Source: Lysobacter sp. Root690
GTDB lineage: Bacteria > Pseudomonadota > Gammaproteobacteria > Xanthomonadales > Xanthomonadaceae
Reading direction: 5' to 3'
Assembly: GCF_001427785.1 (NCBI RefSeq)
Contig: NZ_LMHM01000017.1
Location: 164 to 64,163, forward strand
DNA length: 64,000 nucleotides
This document shows positions 55,206-64,000 of this stretch, piece after piece (position 1 is the first letter of the stretch; every line of letters starts with the position of its first letter). The notes below the pieces were generated by a model. The model made no database searches. It was not told the origin of the DNA and saw nothing but the letters and a program-made list of their open reading frames with translations. The translations under genes and the position numbers were made by a program.

Positions 55206-56234
55206 CTATGGTTCGGCTGAGGTTGCGGCGTCGTGCGCCGCCAATCCCGCCGCCTTGCGCTCCTCGGCCAAGCGCCGGCGCACCCGCGCGTGCTCGTCGA
55301 GCATCGCGGTGATCAGCGCGCCGAGCAGGAACACCACCGCGCAGTAGTACATCCACACCAGCATGATCACCAGGCCGCCGGCCGGCCCGTAGGCGGTGCC
55401 GAGGCTGGCCTGGCCCAGGTACAGGCCGATCGCGCTGCGGCCGAGCATGAACAAGCCCGCGGTCAGCGCGCCGCCGACCAGCGAGCGGCCCTTGCTGACC
55501 GGGCGGTCGGGCAGCCAGCGGTACATCGCCGCGAACACCAGCGCGTACAGCACGAACGAGGCGATCGCGGCGAACACCGGCAGCAGGTCGGGCACGTAGG
55601 CGATCAACAGTTGCAGCGCGGCCTGCACCGCCATCGACACCACCAGCAGGAAGCCGACGCTGATGACCATGCCGAACGAGAGCAGGCGCTTGCGCAGCCA
55701 CGCGGCCAGCCCGCCCAGGCGCTTGGCGTCGCTGCGGAACACCCGGTTGAGCGCGGCCTGCAATTGGCCGAACACCGCCGAGGCGCCGACCAACAGCGCG
55801 ACCGTGCCCAGCAGCGCCGCGAACGACCCCGTGCCCGGGCGGTTTTCAGCGTTTTCCACGATCAGCCGCGCCGTGCTTTCGACCTGGCTGCCGGCGAGCA
55901 GGCCGATCTGGCGGAAGAATTCCTCCTGCGCCGACGGATACAGCGCGGTGGTCAGCCACAGCACCATCAGGATTAGCGGCGCCAGCGAGAGCAAGGTGTA
56001 GAACGACAGCGCCGCGGCCAGGGCTAGGATGTCGTAGTCGACGAAGCGCTGTACGAACTTGCCCGGCCAACTCTGCTCCAGGCGGGCCTGCAGGGCGTGG
56101 ATGCGCTCCATGGTCTCGTGCGCGAACTCGCCGGCGCCGGAGCGCAGGTCCGGGTTGGAGGCGCGCGATGCGACATCGCGCGTGGGCGCTCGGTCGTTCG
56201 CGGGCGAGGTCGGCTGGTCGGAATTTACGGGCAT
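55206..56234 (-). CDS. YihY/BrkB-family inner-membrane protein
   Basis: About 342 residues and six membrane helices. Family blocks are LALAAALSFYTLLSLAPLIL, GASAVFGQLQAALNRVF and GQASLGTAYGPAGGLVIMLVWMYYCAVVFLLGA. The family was once called ribonuclease BN, but its members are membrane proteins with no agreed role. The start is set at 56234 (MPVNSDQ), and the ATG 33 bases upstream is also possible. Confidence 0.88.
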   Translation of the reverse strand: MPVNSDQPTSPANDRAPTRDVASRASNPDLRSGAGEFAHETMERIHALQARLEQSWPGKFVQRFVDYDILALAAALSFYTLLSLAPLILMVLWLTTALYPSAQEEFFRQIGLLAGSQVESTARLIVENAENRPGTGSFAALLGTVALLVGASAVFGQLQAALNRVFRSDAKRLGGLAAWLRKRLLSFGMVISVGFLLVVSMAVQAALQLLIAYVPDLLPVFAAIASFVLYALVFAAMYRWLPDRPVSKGRSLVGGALTAGLFMLGRSAIGLYLGQASLGTAYGPAGGLVIMLVWMYYCAVVFLLGALITAMLDEHARVRRRLAEERKAAGLAAHDAATSAEP

Positions 56235-56389
56235 GCGGAACAGATAGCGGCGCGTGCGGCGTCGCATTCAGTATCCGCCAATCGGGTTAGCGGCGCGTCG
56301 GCGTGGTGTGCAGATCGCGCGGGTGGTGTTCAGGCGGAGCGGGTCAGCGATTCACCGCCACGAGCTGCGGTCGAATGCCCCGCATCCCC

Positions 56390-56414
56390 TGTAGGAGCGG
56401 CGCGAGCCGCGACC
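56390..56414. repeat. REP-like element, family A
   Basis: A single forward copy (TGTAGGAGCGGCGCGAGCC then GCGACC) in the 260-base gap 56235-56495, which otherwise shows nothing recognisable. Confidence 0.85.
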
Positions 56415-56495
56415 GCGCCAACAAAACCGCCGCGCCGCCTGCAGACAGGCGACGCGACAGCAAGCCTGGACGGCCGTTCTCAGCCGCCAAAGCGA

Positions 56496-56867
56496 TCAAT
56501 CACGGAAGTAATCGTCGCGCTCGACCCCTTCATACCGCCCGGCGCCGAGGCAACAATTCCTTAAACCTCCGCGCGGAGCCGCAGGGGCAGGGATCGTTGC
56601 GGCCCAGCTTCTCGACCAGTTCCTTGTCGCCATGGACCAGGCGCCGGCCGCGTTTGACCCGGGATTCGGATGGATAGCCTTTGCGCCGCTTGCGGGTGAT
56701 TTCACGCGTGGGCGCCACGTCAAGCGCGATGTCGACGATGCCGCAGTCATCATCATGGAGCGCTGCCTCGAAATCGGTCTCGAAAGCAGGTCGCGGCGTC
56801 AAACGCCGGCGTGGTCTCGCGTTTCAGCGGCTCGAAAGCAGTCGCGGTGGATGGGCTTGCGTTTCAT
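56496..56867 (-). pseudogene. SEC-C-motif protein gene interrupted by two compensating frameshifts
   Basis: An ATG at 56867 with GGAGGT six bases upstream begins [20 protein letters not shown] but stops at 56799. A second frame (from 56802) carries the body, [20 protein letters not shown]...[16 protein letters not shown], and the SEC-C start [15 protein letters not shown], then runs out. The original frame resumes with [20 protein letters not shown] to a stop at 56496 and supplies the last two metal-binding Cys. One missing base near 56805 and one extra G near 56560 explain both. The SEC-C motif binds zinc. The gene is either broken or a sequencing artefact. Confidence 0.72.
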
Positions 56868-56981
56868 GCTGCACCTCCGGGTGTGCGGCCCTTGCGGGCG
56901 TGGGATCGCAGGCGCCACGGTCGCGGCGCCTGCGGGGTTCCAGGCCGCCCTCGTCCGGAGGGCGGCGGGTTGCTGCGCGGC

Positions 56982-57428
56982 TCAGCCGGCCAGACGCTTC
57001 TTCGCCAGCGCCGAGGCCTGGCCCATGTCGGCCTTGCCGGCCAGCTTGGCCTTGAGCGGGCCCATCAGCTTGCCCAGGTCGGCCGGACCGGTCGCACCGA
57101 CTTCGGCGATGGTCGCTTCGATCACCGCCAGCACCTCGGCCTCGCCCATCTTGGCCGGCAGGTAGCGTTCGATCACCACGATCTCCTCGCGCTCGACCTG
57201 GGCCAGGTCTTCGCGCGCGGCGGCTTCGTACTGGCTGACCGAGTCGCGGCGCTGCTTGACCATCTTGTCGAGGATCGCAATCACCGCCACGTCGTCGAGC
57301 TCGATGCGTTCGTCGACTTCCTTCTGCTTGAGCGCGGCATTCATCAGGCGGATCACGCCCAGGGAGTGCTTGTCGCCGCTCTTCATGGCGGCCTTCATGT
57401 CTTCGGTGAGGCGTTGCTTGAGGCTCAT
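56982..57428 (-). CDS. yqeY: YqeY (GatB/YqeY domain) protein
   Basis: 148 residues with the typical start SLKQRLTEDMKAAMKSGDKHSLGVIRLMNAALKQKEVD and the C-terminal tail domain (GKADMGQASALAKKRL) shared with the tRNA amidotransferase subunit GatB. It is thought to interact with tRNA or aminoacylation factors. It follows rpsU on the same strand, the usual order. The start at 57428 is the family start; upstream is heptamer-repeat DNA. Confidence 0.94.
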   Translation of the reverse strand: MSLKQRLTEDMKAAMKSGDKHSLGVIRLMNAALKQKEVDERIELDDVAVIAILDKMVKQRRDSVSQYEAAAREDLAQVEREEIVVIERYLPAKMGEAEVLAVIEATIAEVGATGPADLGKLMGPLKAKLAGKADMGQASALAKKRLAG

Positions 57429-57434
57429 AAGTGC

Positions 57435-57531
57435 TGGGATTCGAGATTGGTGATTCGGGATAGGGAAGCGAGGGAAGGGTGACCGGCATCCGCTTTTGCG
57501 AATCCCGAATCCCCAATCTCGAATCCCGGCT
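57435..57531. repeat. Heptamer-repeat inverted pair, family D
   Basis: GGGATTCGAGATTGGTGATT (57435 on) and the complementary GCGAATCCCGAATCCCCAAT (57498 on) face each other across about 35 bases between yqeY and rpsU. Confidence 0.8.
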
Positions 57532-57538
57532 TGAACGC

Positions 57539-57572
57539 AAAAAGCCGGCAGCGCACAAGGCGCGGCCGGCTT
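57539..57572 (-). terminator. Rho-independent terminator of rpsU
   Basis: On the minus strand a stem AGCCGGC / GCCGGCT encloses a loop with a further short pairing and is followed by five T, about 55 bases past the rpsU stop. Confidence 0.75.
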
Positions 57573-57627
57573 GATGGTCATCCCATGCAGGGCCAGCCGC
57601 GAAGCTGGCCATGCGCGGAATGCGCGA

Positions 57628-57843
57628 TCAGTACAAGCGCTGGCGCTTGGTGACGTCGCGCGAGGCGCGGCGCGCCTGACGCTTCACCGCTGCGGCGGCC
57701 TTGCGCTTGCGCTCTTGGGTCGGCTTCTCATAGAACTCGCGCTTGCGGGTTTCGGCGAGGACGCCGGCCTTTTCGCAGGTGCGCTTGAAGCGACGCAGGG
57801 CAAACTCGAAAGGCTCGTTTTCGCGGACTTTGACGCTGGGCAT
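57628..57843 (-). CDS. rpsU: 30S ribosomal protein S21
   Basis: 71 residues, very basic: [20 protein letters not shown] then [20 protein letters not shown], the standard S21 sequence. It helps bind mRNA at initiation. It is divergent from tsaD with about 150 bases between them, the conserved arrangement around the macromolecular-synthesis operon. Confidence 0.97.
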   Translation of the reverse strand: MPSVKVRENEPFEFALRRFKRTCEKAGVLAETRKREFYEKPTQERKRKAAAAVKRQARRASRDVTKRQRLY

Positions 57844-57991
57844 ACGTAATCTCGTTATCTGGGACCGGCCCGGAGGACCGGGAGAGCCGCGCATTATAGC
57901 GATGCTCCCGCCGAAGGTGCAACATACACCCCATGAACGCGACATTCTCCCAGAAAACGGCTGTCCCCGCCTCGTCCCAGGGCCCGTCCCG

Positions 57992-59014
57992 ATGAAAGTG
58001 CTGGGCATCGAGACCAGTTGCGACGAGACCGGCGTGGCCGTCTACGACACCGACACCGGCCTGCGCGCGCACGCCTTGTACAGCCAGATCGCCCTGCACG
58101 CGCAGTACGGCGGGGTGGTGCCCGAGCTGGCCAGCCGCGACCACGTGCGCAAACTGCTGCCGCTGGTTCGCCAGACCCTGGCCGAGGCCGGGCTGCGCGT
58201 GGACGAACTCGACGGGGTGGCCTACACCGCCGGGCCGGGCCTGGTCGGCGCGCTGCTGGTCGGCGCCGGAGTGGCGCGCGCGTTGGCCTGGGCGCTGGAG
58301 GTGCCGGTGATCGGTGTCCACCATATGGAAGGCCACCTGCTCGCGCCGCTGATGGAGGACGACCCGCTCGGCCGGCCCGAGCCGCCGTTCGTGGCCTTGC
58401 TGGTGTCCGGCGGGCATACCCAGTTGGTCGCGGTCGATCGGATCGGCCAGTACCGCCTGCTCGGCGAGACCCTCGACGACGCCGCCGGCGAAGCCTTCGA
58501 CAAGACCGCCAAGCTGATGGGCCTGCCGTACCCGGGCGGCCCGCAGCTGGCGGCGCAGGCCGAACTCGGCACCCCGGGCAAGTTCAAGTTCGCCCGTCCG
58601 ATGACCGACCGGCCCGGCCTGGATTTCAGTTTCAGCGGCTTGAAGACCCAGGTGCTGCTGGCCTGGCAGAACAGCGACAAGACCGAGCGGACCCGCGCCG
58701 ACATCGCCCGCGCGTTCGAGGACGCGGTGGTCGACACCCTGGCGATCAAGTGCGAACGCGCGCTCGATGCGGCCGGCTGCAAGACCCTGGTGGTCGCCGG
58801 CGGCGTCGGCGCCAACACGCGTCTGCGCGCCAAGCTCGCCGCGATGGCGGAAAAGCGCGGCGGCCGGGTCGCGTTCCCGCGACCGATGTTCTGCACCGAC
58901 AACGGCGCGATGATCGCCTACGCCGGCGCGCTGCGATTGCAGGCCGGGCAGCACGAGGAGGCCGCGGTGAAGGTGACGCCGCGCTGGGATATGGCGTTGT
59001 TGCAGGCGGTGTAA
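57992..59014 (+). CDS. tsaD: tRNA N6-threonylcarbamoyladenosine transferase
   Basis: 340 residues of the ASKHA fold. It transfers threonylcarbamoyl to A37 of ANN-decoding tRNAs, with TsaB and TsaE. Visible are [17 protein letters not shown], the iron-binding [15 protein letters not shown] and [12 protein letters not shown]. The start at 57992 is the family start. The open frame upstream is antisense to rpsU. Confidence 0.96.
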   Translation: MKVLGIETSCDETGVAVYDTDTGLRAHALYSQIALHAQYGGVVPELASRDHVRKLLPLVRQTLAEAGLRVDELDGVAYTAGPGLVGALLVGAGVARALAWALEVPVIGVHHMEGHLLAPLMEDDPLGRPEPPFVALLVSGGHTQLVAVDRIGQYRLLGETLDDAAGEAFDKTAKLMGLPYPGGPQLAAQAELGTPGKFKFARPMTDRPGLDFSFSGLKTQVLLAWQNSDKTERTRADIARAFEDAVVDTLAIKCERALDAAGCKTLVVAGGVGANTRLRAKLAAMAEKRGGRVAFPRPMFCTDNGAMIAYAGALRLQAGQHEEAAVKVTPRWDMALLQAV

Positions 59015-59028
59015 GTGAGGGGCGGGGA

Positions 59029-59160
59029 TTGGTGATTGGGGATTCGGGATTCGCAACGGCGGATTCGACCCGAGCATGACCTTGTCGCCGGCTGCGAGTA
59101 GCATGCGCTGCTTCGCGCTTTGTTGTTGCGAATCCCTAATCTCTAATCACGAATCCCATC
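59029..59160. repeat. Heptamer-repeat inverted pair, family D
   Basis: GATTGGGGATTCGGGATTCG (59034 on) and GCGAATCCCTAATCTCTAAT (59131 on) face each other across about 75 bases between tsaD and folB. Confidence 0.78.
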
Positions 59161-59164
59161 GCTC

Positions 59165-59521
59165 ATGGATCACGTTTTCATCGAAGGCCTGGAAATCGAA
59201 GCCGTGATCGGCATCTACGACTGGGAGCGCGGTATTCGCCAGCCGCTGGTGTTCGATCTGGAGATGGCGTTCGACAACCGCGTGCCCGCGGCCAGCGATG
59301 CGATCGGCGACACGCTCGACTATGCGGCGGTGTGCGCGCGCATTACCGAGTTCGTCGCGCAGTCGCAGTTCGGTCTGGTCGAGACCCTGGCCGAGCGCGT
59401 GGCCGCGATCGTGCTCGACGAGTTCAAGGTCGCCCGGGTCCGGCTCAAGCTCAGCAAGCCCGGTGCGATCCGCAATGCGCGCGGCGTCGGCGTGTCGATC
59501 GAGCGCAGCCGCGGCGGTTGA
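59165..59521 (+). CDS. folB: Dihydroneopterin aldolase
   Basis: 118 residues. It acts in folate synthesis, cleaving dihydroneopterin to 6-hydroxymethyl-dihydropterin. The start VFIEGLEIEAVIGIYDWERG, the active-site Glu in that block, TLDYAAVCARITEF, LVETLAERVA and the Lys in KLSKPGAI are family features. It lies alone after tsaD. Confidence 0.95.
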   Translation: MDHVFIEGLEIEAVIGIYDWERGIRQPLVFDLEMAFDNRVPAASDAIGDTLDYAAVCARITEFVAQSQFGLVETLAERVAAIVLDEFKVARVRLKLSKPGAIRNARGVGVSIERSRGG

Positions 59522-59549
59522 GCGGATTGCTTGGGGTGATCGGCGATTT

Positions 59550-59693
59550 GAGCCGAAAGCATCGGGGCTGAAGCTTCTCCCACAAAAAACCTATCGGCCT
59601 CAACGCCAGCAGGTGGTTTTCGCTATGGGCCGAAGGCATGACGCTTCGCTTTTTGTGGCAGGGGCTTCAGACCCGACGCTTTTGTCTCAGCTC
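59550..59693. repeat. Diverged inverted repeat, family B
   Basis: GAGCCGAAAGCATCGGGGCT...TTCTCCCACAAAAA (59550-59588) pairs with TTTTTGTGGCAGGGGCTTCA...CGACGCTTTTGTCTCAGCTC (59650-59693). It is the same family as 13432-13542 but more diverged, with a 60-base spacer. Confidence 0.82.
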
Positions 59694-59771
59694 GCCCGCA
59701 GCCCACATTCCACTTGCGAATTCCCATCACAGGTTCGACGATGCCCCGGTCACTAAACCTGGGGGCAGGCG

Positions 59772-60599
59772 ATGTTCGAGAAAATTTCCCGCAGCTGGCA
59801 ATTGGCCAAGGCCAGCGCGGCGGTGCTCAATTCGGATCGGGAGCTGTTGATCTTCCCGATCATTTCCGCGGTCTGCGTGCTGGTCGTGCTGGCGACGTTC
59901 CTGATTCCGGCGCTGGTGCTGGACGTGTTCGCCGATGGCTACGGGCCGGGCTCGCTGTTGTTCGCCTTCGCGTTCTACTTCTGCCAGTACTTCGCGATCA
60001 TCTTCTGCAACTGCGCGCTGGTCAGCGCGGCGATGATCCGGCTGGAAGGCGGCGACCCGACCCTGGCCGACGGCTTCAACGCCGCGCGTTCGCGCTTGGG
60101 CGCGATCGCCGGGTACGCGGCGATCGCCGCGACCGTCGGCATGATCCTCAAGGCGCTCAAGGACCGCGACAATAACTTCATCGTGCGCCTGATCGGCGGC
60201 GCGCTGGGCGCGGCCTGGACCATGGCGACGTTCCTGGTGGTGCCGGTGCTGGTCGCCGAGGACGTCGGCCCGATCGATGCGGTCAAGCGCAGCGTCGCGA
60301 TGTTCAAACGCACCTGGGGCGAGAGCGCGGCGGGCATGGTCGGGATCGGTCTGGCCACGGGCCTGGCGATGGTCGCGGTCGGCCTGCTCGGCTTCGGCCT
60401 GGCGTATGTGCTGGGCCTGCTGTCCTCGGCGTTGGCGGTGCTGCTCGGCGCGATCACCGTGCTGGTGCTGCTGGCGCTGGCGGTGTACCAGAGCGCGCTC
60501 GGCAGCGTGTACTCGGCGGCTTTGTACCGGTATGCCGTGGACGGCGAAGTGCCGCGCGGCTTTGAAGGCCTGCAACTGGAAAGCCCGCTGGCACGTTGA
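59772..60599 (+). CDS. DUF6159-type integral membrane protein
   Basis: 275 residues and five to six membrane helices, starting FEKISRSWQLAKASAAVLNSDRELLIFPIIS. The middle contains GGDPTLADGFNAARSRLGAIAGYAAI and VLVAEDVGPIDAVKRSVAMFKRTWGE, which define this membrane family. Its function is unknown. The 60600-60824 gap downstream holds a diverged GTAGGA / TCCTAC repeat (about 60721-60770). Confidence 0.85.
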   Translation: MFEKISRSWQLAKASAAVLNSDRELLIFPIISAVCVLVVLATFLIPALVLDVFADGYGPGSLLFAFAFYFCQYFAIIFCNCALVSAAMIRLEGGDPTLADGFNAARSRLGAIAGYAAIAATVGMILKALKDRDNNFIVRLIGGALGAAWTMATFLVVPVLVAEDVGPIDAVKRSVAMFKRTWGESAAGMVGIGLATGLAMVAVGLLGFGLAYVLGLLSSALAVLLGAITVLVLLALAVYQSALGSVYSAALYRYAVDGEVPRGFEGLQLESPLAR

Positions 60600-60824
60600 G
60601 GTGGATGCGCTGACGCAAGCCATTCGCGACGGTAAGGATCGGGGCGCTTCGGCGCCCCGATTCGTTTGCGACTCAAGATCGCGGTCAGCGACACGCCCGC
60701 ATCGAAGCCACGCAATCCGACTGTAGGATCGCCGTCCTACTGGATTTCCTTCGGTCACGAGTCGCGACCGCGCCACAACGACCACGCCGAAACCCACGCA
60801 ATCGCCGCGCCGCACACACCAACG

Positions 60825-61691
60825 CTAAGTCTTCGCCAACGCCGCCGCCAGCAACTCATCGTCGACCGCCCCCAGCGCCACCGCGATCCGGCTTTCATCG
60901 CCGGCATGCTCGGGATAGAACCACACCACTGCCGCATCGCCCACGCGCGGCAACTGCATCGCATCGAACTGACTGGTCTTGGTGACCCAGCGCTCGACGC
61001 CCTGGTGATCGCTGAACTTGACCACATAGCGAATGCGCGGCTGATTGAGGATCTCCACGCCGGTGTCGTGGGTTTCAGTGACCACGCCGGCGGTACGTGT
61101 GCCTTCGCTGACGATCCGGCGCAGACGCAGGAAGTAGCGCACGCGCTTGCGATAGGCGCGCAGCGCGAACATCGCGCAGACCAGCGCCGTGGCGACCAGC
61201 AGCAGTGGCAGCCAATACTGCGAATGCCAGCCCAGCCAGGTCAGCCAGTCCCATTGCGCGCTGGACGGCGAGGGCGCGGCCAGCGACGCGCCGACGGGCA
61301 CCGGCGGCAGCCACGAATCCGCGGCGCCGCGCCACAGGCCGAGCGCCCAGCCGATTTGGGTCACCGCGAAACTGCCCCAGGTGGTCGCGGCCAGCCCGTA
61401 CAGCTCGGCCAGCACGAAGCTCAACAGGAAGCCGAGGATAAATGCGCCGAAGGCGCCGACGAAGATGCCCCAGAACATCGGCGGGGTGGCGTCGGCCGCA
61501 TACGCCAAGGGCACCACATAACCGTCGCCGACGGGGTACTGAGCGATATGCGCGACCGAATAGGCGAACAGGCCCCACAGTGCCGCGACGATGAAAACGA
61601 AGACCCAGAACAGCCAGTTGGGCCGCTGCGGCTGCTGGAATTGATCGATCAGTTCCTGGCGCCGGACGATGGCCGGATCGACCGTGCTCAT
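60825..61691 (-). CDS. DUF3592 membrane protein
   Basis: 288 residues from the ATG at 61691, which follows GGAGG by seven bases. Several membrane helices (about 28-48, 75-100, 160-180) are followed by a soluble DUF3592-type domain (TAGVVTETHDTGVEILNQPRIRYVVKFSD...GDAAVVWFYPEHAGDESRIA). Its function is unknown. It is convergent with the DUF6159 gene and divergent from the MidA gene. Confidence 0.82.
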   Translation of the reverse strand: MSTVDPAIVRRQELIDQFQQPQRPNWLFWVFVFIVAALWGLFAYSVAHIAQYPVGDGYVVPLAYAADATPPMFWGIFVGAFGAFILGFLLSFVLAELYGLAATTWGSFAVTQIGWALGLWRGAADSWLPPVPVGASLAAPSPSSAQWDWLTWLGWHSQYWLPLLLVATALVCAMFALRAYRKRVRYFLRLRRIVSEGTRTAGVVTETHDTGVEILNQPRIRYVVKFSDHQGVERWVTKTSQFDAMQLPRVGDAAVVWFYPEHAGDESRIAVALGAVDDELLAAALAKT

Positions 61692-61920
61692 GCGCGAGCC
61701 TCCTTGGATGACCGCGCCATGCTGCACGGATAGTTTGAAAGTAAACCGCACGCCGCGCCGAAAGCCGCGGGTTTAGTACCAAAGCGCTAGCGTTCGGCGT
61801 CGGGCGGCGCGGCGCGGCGCGCAGATGCCGCAACAGCCCGTTCGACGCCCGCGACTCGCCGCCGCCATCGCCGGGCCGTATCCTGACGCCCTGTTCCTGC
61901 TGCCCGCCGTACGCCTGCCC

Positions 61921-63105
61921 GTGAAAACCTTCGATCTGCCGCCACCCGACGCCGACGCGCTCGCCCACAGCGCGCGCTTGGCCCACTTGATCCGCGAGCA
62001 GATCGCCGCGAACGGCGGGGCGATCCCGTTCTCGCGCTACATGGAGCTGGCCTTGTACGCGCCCGGCCTGGGCTACTACAGCGCCGGCGCGAGCAAGTTC
62101 GGCCGCGACGGCGATTTCGTCACCGCGCCCGAGCTCGGGCCGATCTTCGCCGCGTGCGTGGCCGAAGCGGTGGCGCCGGTGATGCAGCAGATCGGACCGC
62201 AGGCGCGGTTTCTGGAAGTCGGCGGCGGCACCGGCGCGTTCGCCGAAGTCGCGCTCAAGCGGCTGCTGGAACTCGATGCGTTGCCGGACCGCTACGCCAT
62301 CCTCGAACCCAGCGCGCAGCTGCGTCACCGCCAGCGCGAGCGCCTGCGCGAACGGCTGGTGCCGCCGCTGTTCGAACTGCTCGAATGGCCGGACGGCCCG
62401 TTCGGCGACGAGTGGGACGGCGTGCTGTTCGCCAACGAAGTGATCGACGCGCTGCCGACCCCGCGCTTCGCCATCCACGACGAGGAAATCCACGAAGAAC
62501 ACATCGTGATCGAAGGCGAGGGCTTCGCCCGCGAACTGCGTCCGGCCGACGATTTTCTCGCCAACGCGGTGCGTCAGGCCGAGCGTCGGCTTGAGCATCC
62601 GTTCGCCGAAGGCTATCGCTCCGAGTTATTGCCGCAGCTGCCGTACTGGATTCAGGCCGTGTCGGGTGGTTTGCGCCGCGGCGCGATGCTGTTCGTCGAT
62701 TACGGTTATCCGCGCGGCGAGTTCTACGCGCCCGAACGCAGCGACGGCACCTTGCGCGCGTTCTACCGTCATCGCATGCACGGCGATCCCTTGCTGTGGC
62801 CGGGCCTGCAGGATCTGACCGCGTCGGTGGATTTCACCGCGCTGGTCGAGGCCGGTGTGCATGCCGGGTTCGATCTGGCCGGCTACTGCTCGCAGGCGAG
62901 CTTCCTGCTCGGCAACGGCCTGGCCGGTGTTTTGCAGCGGATCGAGGCGATCAAGGACGAAAGCGAAAAGCAGCGCCGGCTCAGCGAGGTCAAGCAGCTC
63001 ACCTTGCCCAGCGAAATGGGCGAGCGCTTCCAGGTGATGGGATTGCAGAAGGACGTCGAGTTCGGCGTTGCGTTCCTGGCGGGCGATCTGAGTCATCGCC
63101 TGTGA
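61921..63105 (+). CDS. MidA/NDUFAF7-family SAM-dependent methyltransferase
   Basis: 394 residues from the GTG at 61921 (frame open from 61825). IPFSRYMELALYAPGLGYYSAG and the SAM motif LEVGGGTGAFAEVAL are family hallmarks. WDGVLFANEVIDALPT and MLFVDYGYPRGEFYAPERSDGTL are the other conserved blocks. The mitochondrial member methylates an Arg of complex I subunit NDUFS2. Bacterial members are presumed protein-arginine methyltransferases. The VanZ-like gene follows about 50 bases later. Confidence 0.92.
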   Translation: MKTFDLPPPDADALAHSARLAHLIREQIAANGGAIPFSRYMELALYAPGLGYYSAGASKFGRDGDFVTAPELGPIFAACVAEAVAPVMQQIGPQARFLEVGGGTGAFAEVALKRLLELDALPDRYAILEPSAQLRHRQRERLRERLVPPLFELLEWPDGPFGDEWDGVLFANEVIDALPTPRFAIHDEEIHEEHIVIEGEGFARELRPADDFLANAVRQAERRLEHPFAEGYRSELLPQLPYWIQAVSGGLRRGAMLFVDYGYPRGEFYAPERSDGTLRAFYRHRMHGDPLLWPGLQDLTASVDFTALVEAGVHAGFDLAGYCSQASFLLGNGLAGVLQRIEAIKDESEKQRRLSEVKQLTLPSEMGERFQVMGLQKDVEFGVAFLAGDLSHRL

Positions 63106-63157
63106 GCGCATGTGTGTTTGTCGAACGGTGTGTCGAGCTGTTCGTGAGCGAGCGCCT

Positions 63158-63583
63158 GTGAGCGCCGCGCCATCGCGCGCGTGGCTGCGCGAGTTCGAAC
63201 GTCCCACGCTGTGGGTCGCGCTGTGGCTGGCGATGATCGCGGTGGTGGTCGCGACCTGCCTGTTGCCCGCGCGCGATCTGCCGCCGACGCCGTTTTCACA
63301 GTTCGACAAGATCGAACATTTCAGCGCCTATCTGGCGATGTCGGCGTATGCCGGCATGCTGTTCGCGCGGATGCGGCCGCAGGCGATCGCGGCGATCGGC
63401 TTGATCGCGATGGGCGTCGGCCTGGAGTTCGCCCAGGCCAAGCTGACCGATTCGCGCAGCGGCGATGCCGCCGATGCTTTGGCTAATGGGCTGGGCGCGC
63501 TGGCCGGCTTGTTCGTGGCGCGCACGCCGGTGGCGTTGTGGTTGCAGCGCGTCGATCGCAGGCTGGCGTCGAAGCGAGGCTGA
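63158..63583 (+). CDS. VanZ-like membrane protein
   Basis: 141 residues from the GTG at 63158 and four membrane helices. FSQFDKIEHFSAYLAMSAYAGMLF and GVGLEFAQAKLTDSRSGDAADALANGLGALAG are the VanZ-like blocks. Function outside glycopeptide resistance is unknown. Confidence 0.85.
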   Translation: MSAAPSRAWLREFERPTLWVALWLAMIAVVVATCLLPARDLPPTPFSQFDKIEHFSAYLAMSAYAGMLFARMRPQAIAAIGLIAMGVGLEFAQAKLTDSRSGDAADALANGLGALAGLFVARTPVALWLQRVDRRLASKRG

Positions 63584-64000
63584 GCGGGGCGGCAGCGGGA
63601 TTGCGGCGTTGTTTCATCGACGTGGTCGCGGCTTGTGGCCGAAGGAAATCCGGTAGCACGCCGCTCCTACAGTTGCTTCGCCCAGCCACGCAGATGCTGG
63701 CACTTGCGGCATCCCGCCCGCAGCTCCCTGTAGGAGCGGCGCGAGCCGCGACCACGCCACTTCGACTACGACGAAGCCCCATCACCCCGACGCAACCGCC
63801 CGGTTCGCGCACCTGGCACATGCAATGCGCTCAATAGATGCCAGACAAGCGCCGCCACCCGCCGAACCCATTCAGTGACGCCCACCCATTAACCGCTGAA
63901 CCGCTCATTAGCCATTCGTCATTCTAGGAAATCTGTCACAAAGCCAAGGTCGGCACAGTCACACGGCGTATTGCGTAAAGGTTAAGAACTTGTGAGGCTC
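63584..64000. repeat. Repeat-rich end region
   Basis: Contains a hybrid repeat at about 63622-63670 (GTCGCGGCTTGTGGCCGAAG...GCTCCTACAG) and a family A copy at 63729-63752. The final 150 bases are less GC-rich (TTGCGTAAAGGTTAAGAACT) and could hold the promoter of a gene beyond the window. No gene is visible. Confidence 0.6.

Overview
The window is GC-rich chromosomal DNA of a gammaproteobacterium, most likely a Lysobacter or close relative (Xanthomonadaceae). The evidence is the compact GC-rich genes, the dnaG-yqeY-rpsU-tsaD neighbourhood, the cytochrome aa3 gene order coxB-ctaD-ctaG-ctaE-SURF1-ctaA-ctaB, and the many short dispersed palindromic repeats between genes. I see no rRNA, tRNA, CRISPR array, transposase or prophage. 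The genus is inferred, since no marker gene settles it.

Layout. 1-3 kb: an accessory patch with a Tat-exported beta-helix protein, a frameshifted remnant of a lectin-like propeller and dispersed repeats. 3-7.6 kb: a DJ-1/PfpI-TPR protein in an operon with an OmpR-type regulator and its sensor kinase, then a 2OG-Fe dioxygenase and a MAPEG protein. 7.7-15.3 kb: a lipoprotein M28 peptidase, a protein built of TVNGSI repeats, gpmI-envC and a C-terminal processing protease. 15.5-19 kb: an unknown protein, a DUF1820 protein, a rhomboid protease and a FadL-type outer-membrane protein.

19.1-26.2 kb is the most distinctive region. Five genes on the minus strand encode two heme-oxygenase-like diiron enzymes, two aspartase/fumarase-superfamily lyases and a methyltransferase. 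This is the enzyme set, in the same A-to-E order, of the fluopsin C (copper-thiohydroxamate antibiotic) pathway described in Pseudomonas aeruginosa. Upstream on the same strand lie a YHS metal-binding protein and a MerR-family metal regulator. The regulator has a textbook MerR-type promoter: an 18-bp perfect palindrome in a 20-bp spacer. I read the whole as a metal-responsive locus making a fluopsin-like copper chelator.

26.5-32 kb: a YiiM-type MOSC protein, a DUF2164 protein, a DUF3574 lipoprotein and putA. 32.4-41.2 kb: the complete aa3 oxidase structural and assembly locus, including a 43-residue membrane protein. 41.3-44.2 kb: an amidohydrolase, a DUF2306 membrane protein and an SBF-type transporter. 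44.5-48.1 kb: a nuclease toxin with its YezG-like immunity gene, and a divergent 678-residue protein of unknown function. 48.5-51.8 kb: an S9 peptidase and an M19-family dipeptidase homologue lacking the usual first metal motif. 52.5-59.5 kb: dnaG, a GST, a YihY-family membrane protein, a doubly frameshifted SEC-C gene, yqeY, rpsU, tsaD and folB. 59.7-63.6 kb: two membrane proteins, a MidA/NDUFAF7 methyltransferase and a VanZ-like protein.

Five families of short inverted or tandem repeats fill nearly all the longer intergenic gaps and are listed separately.
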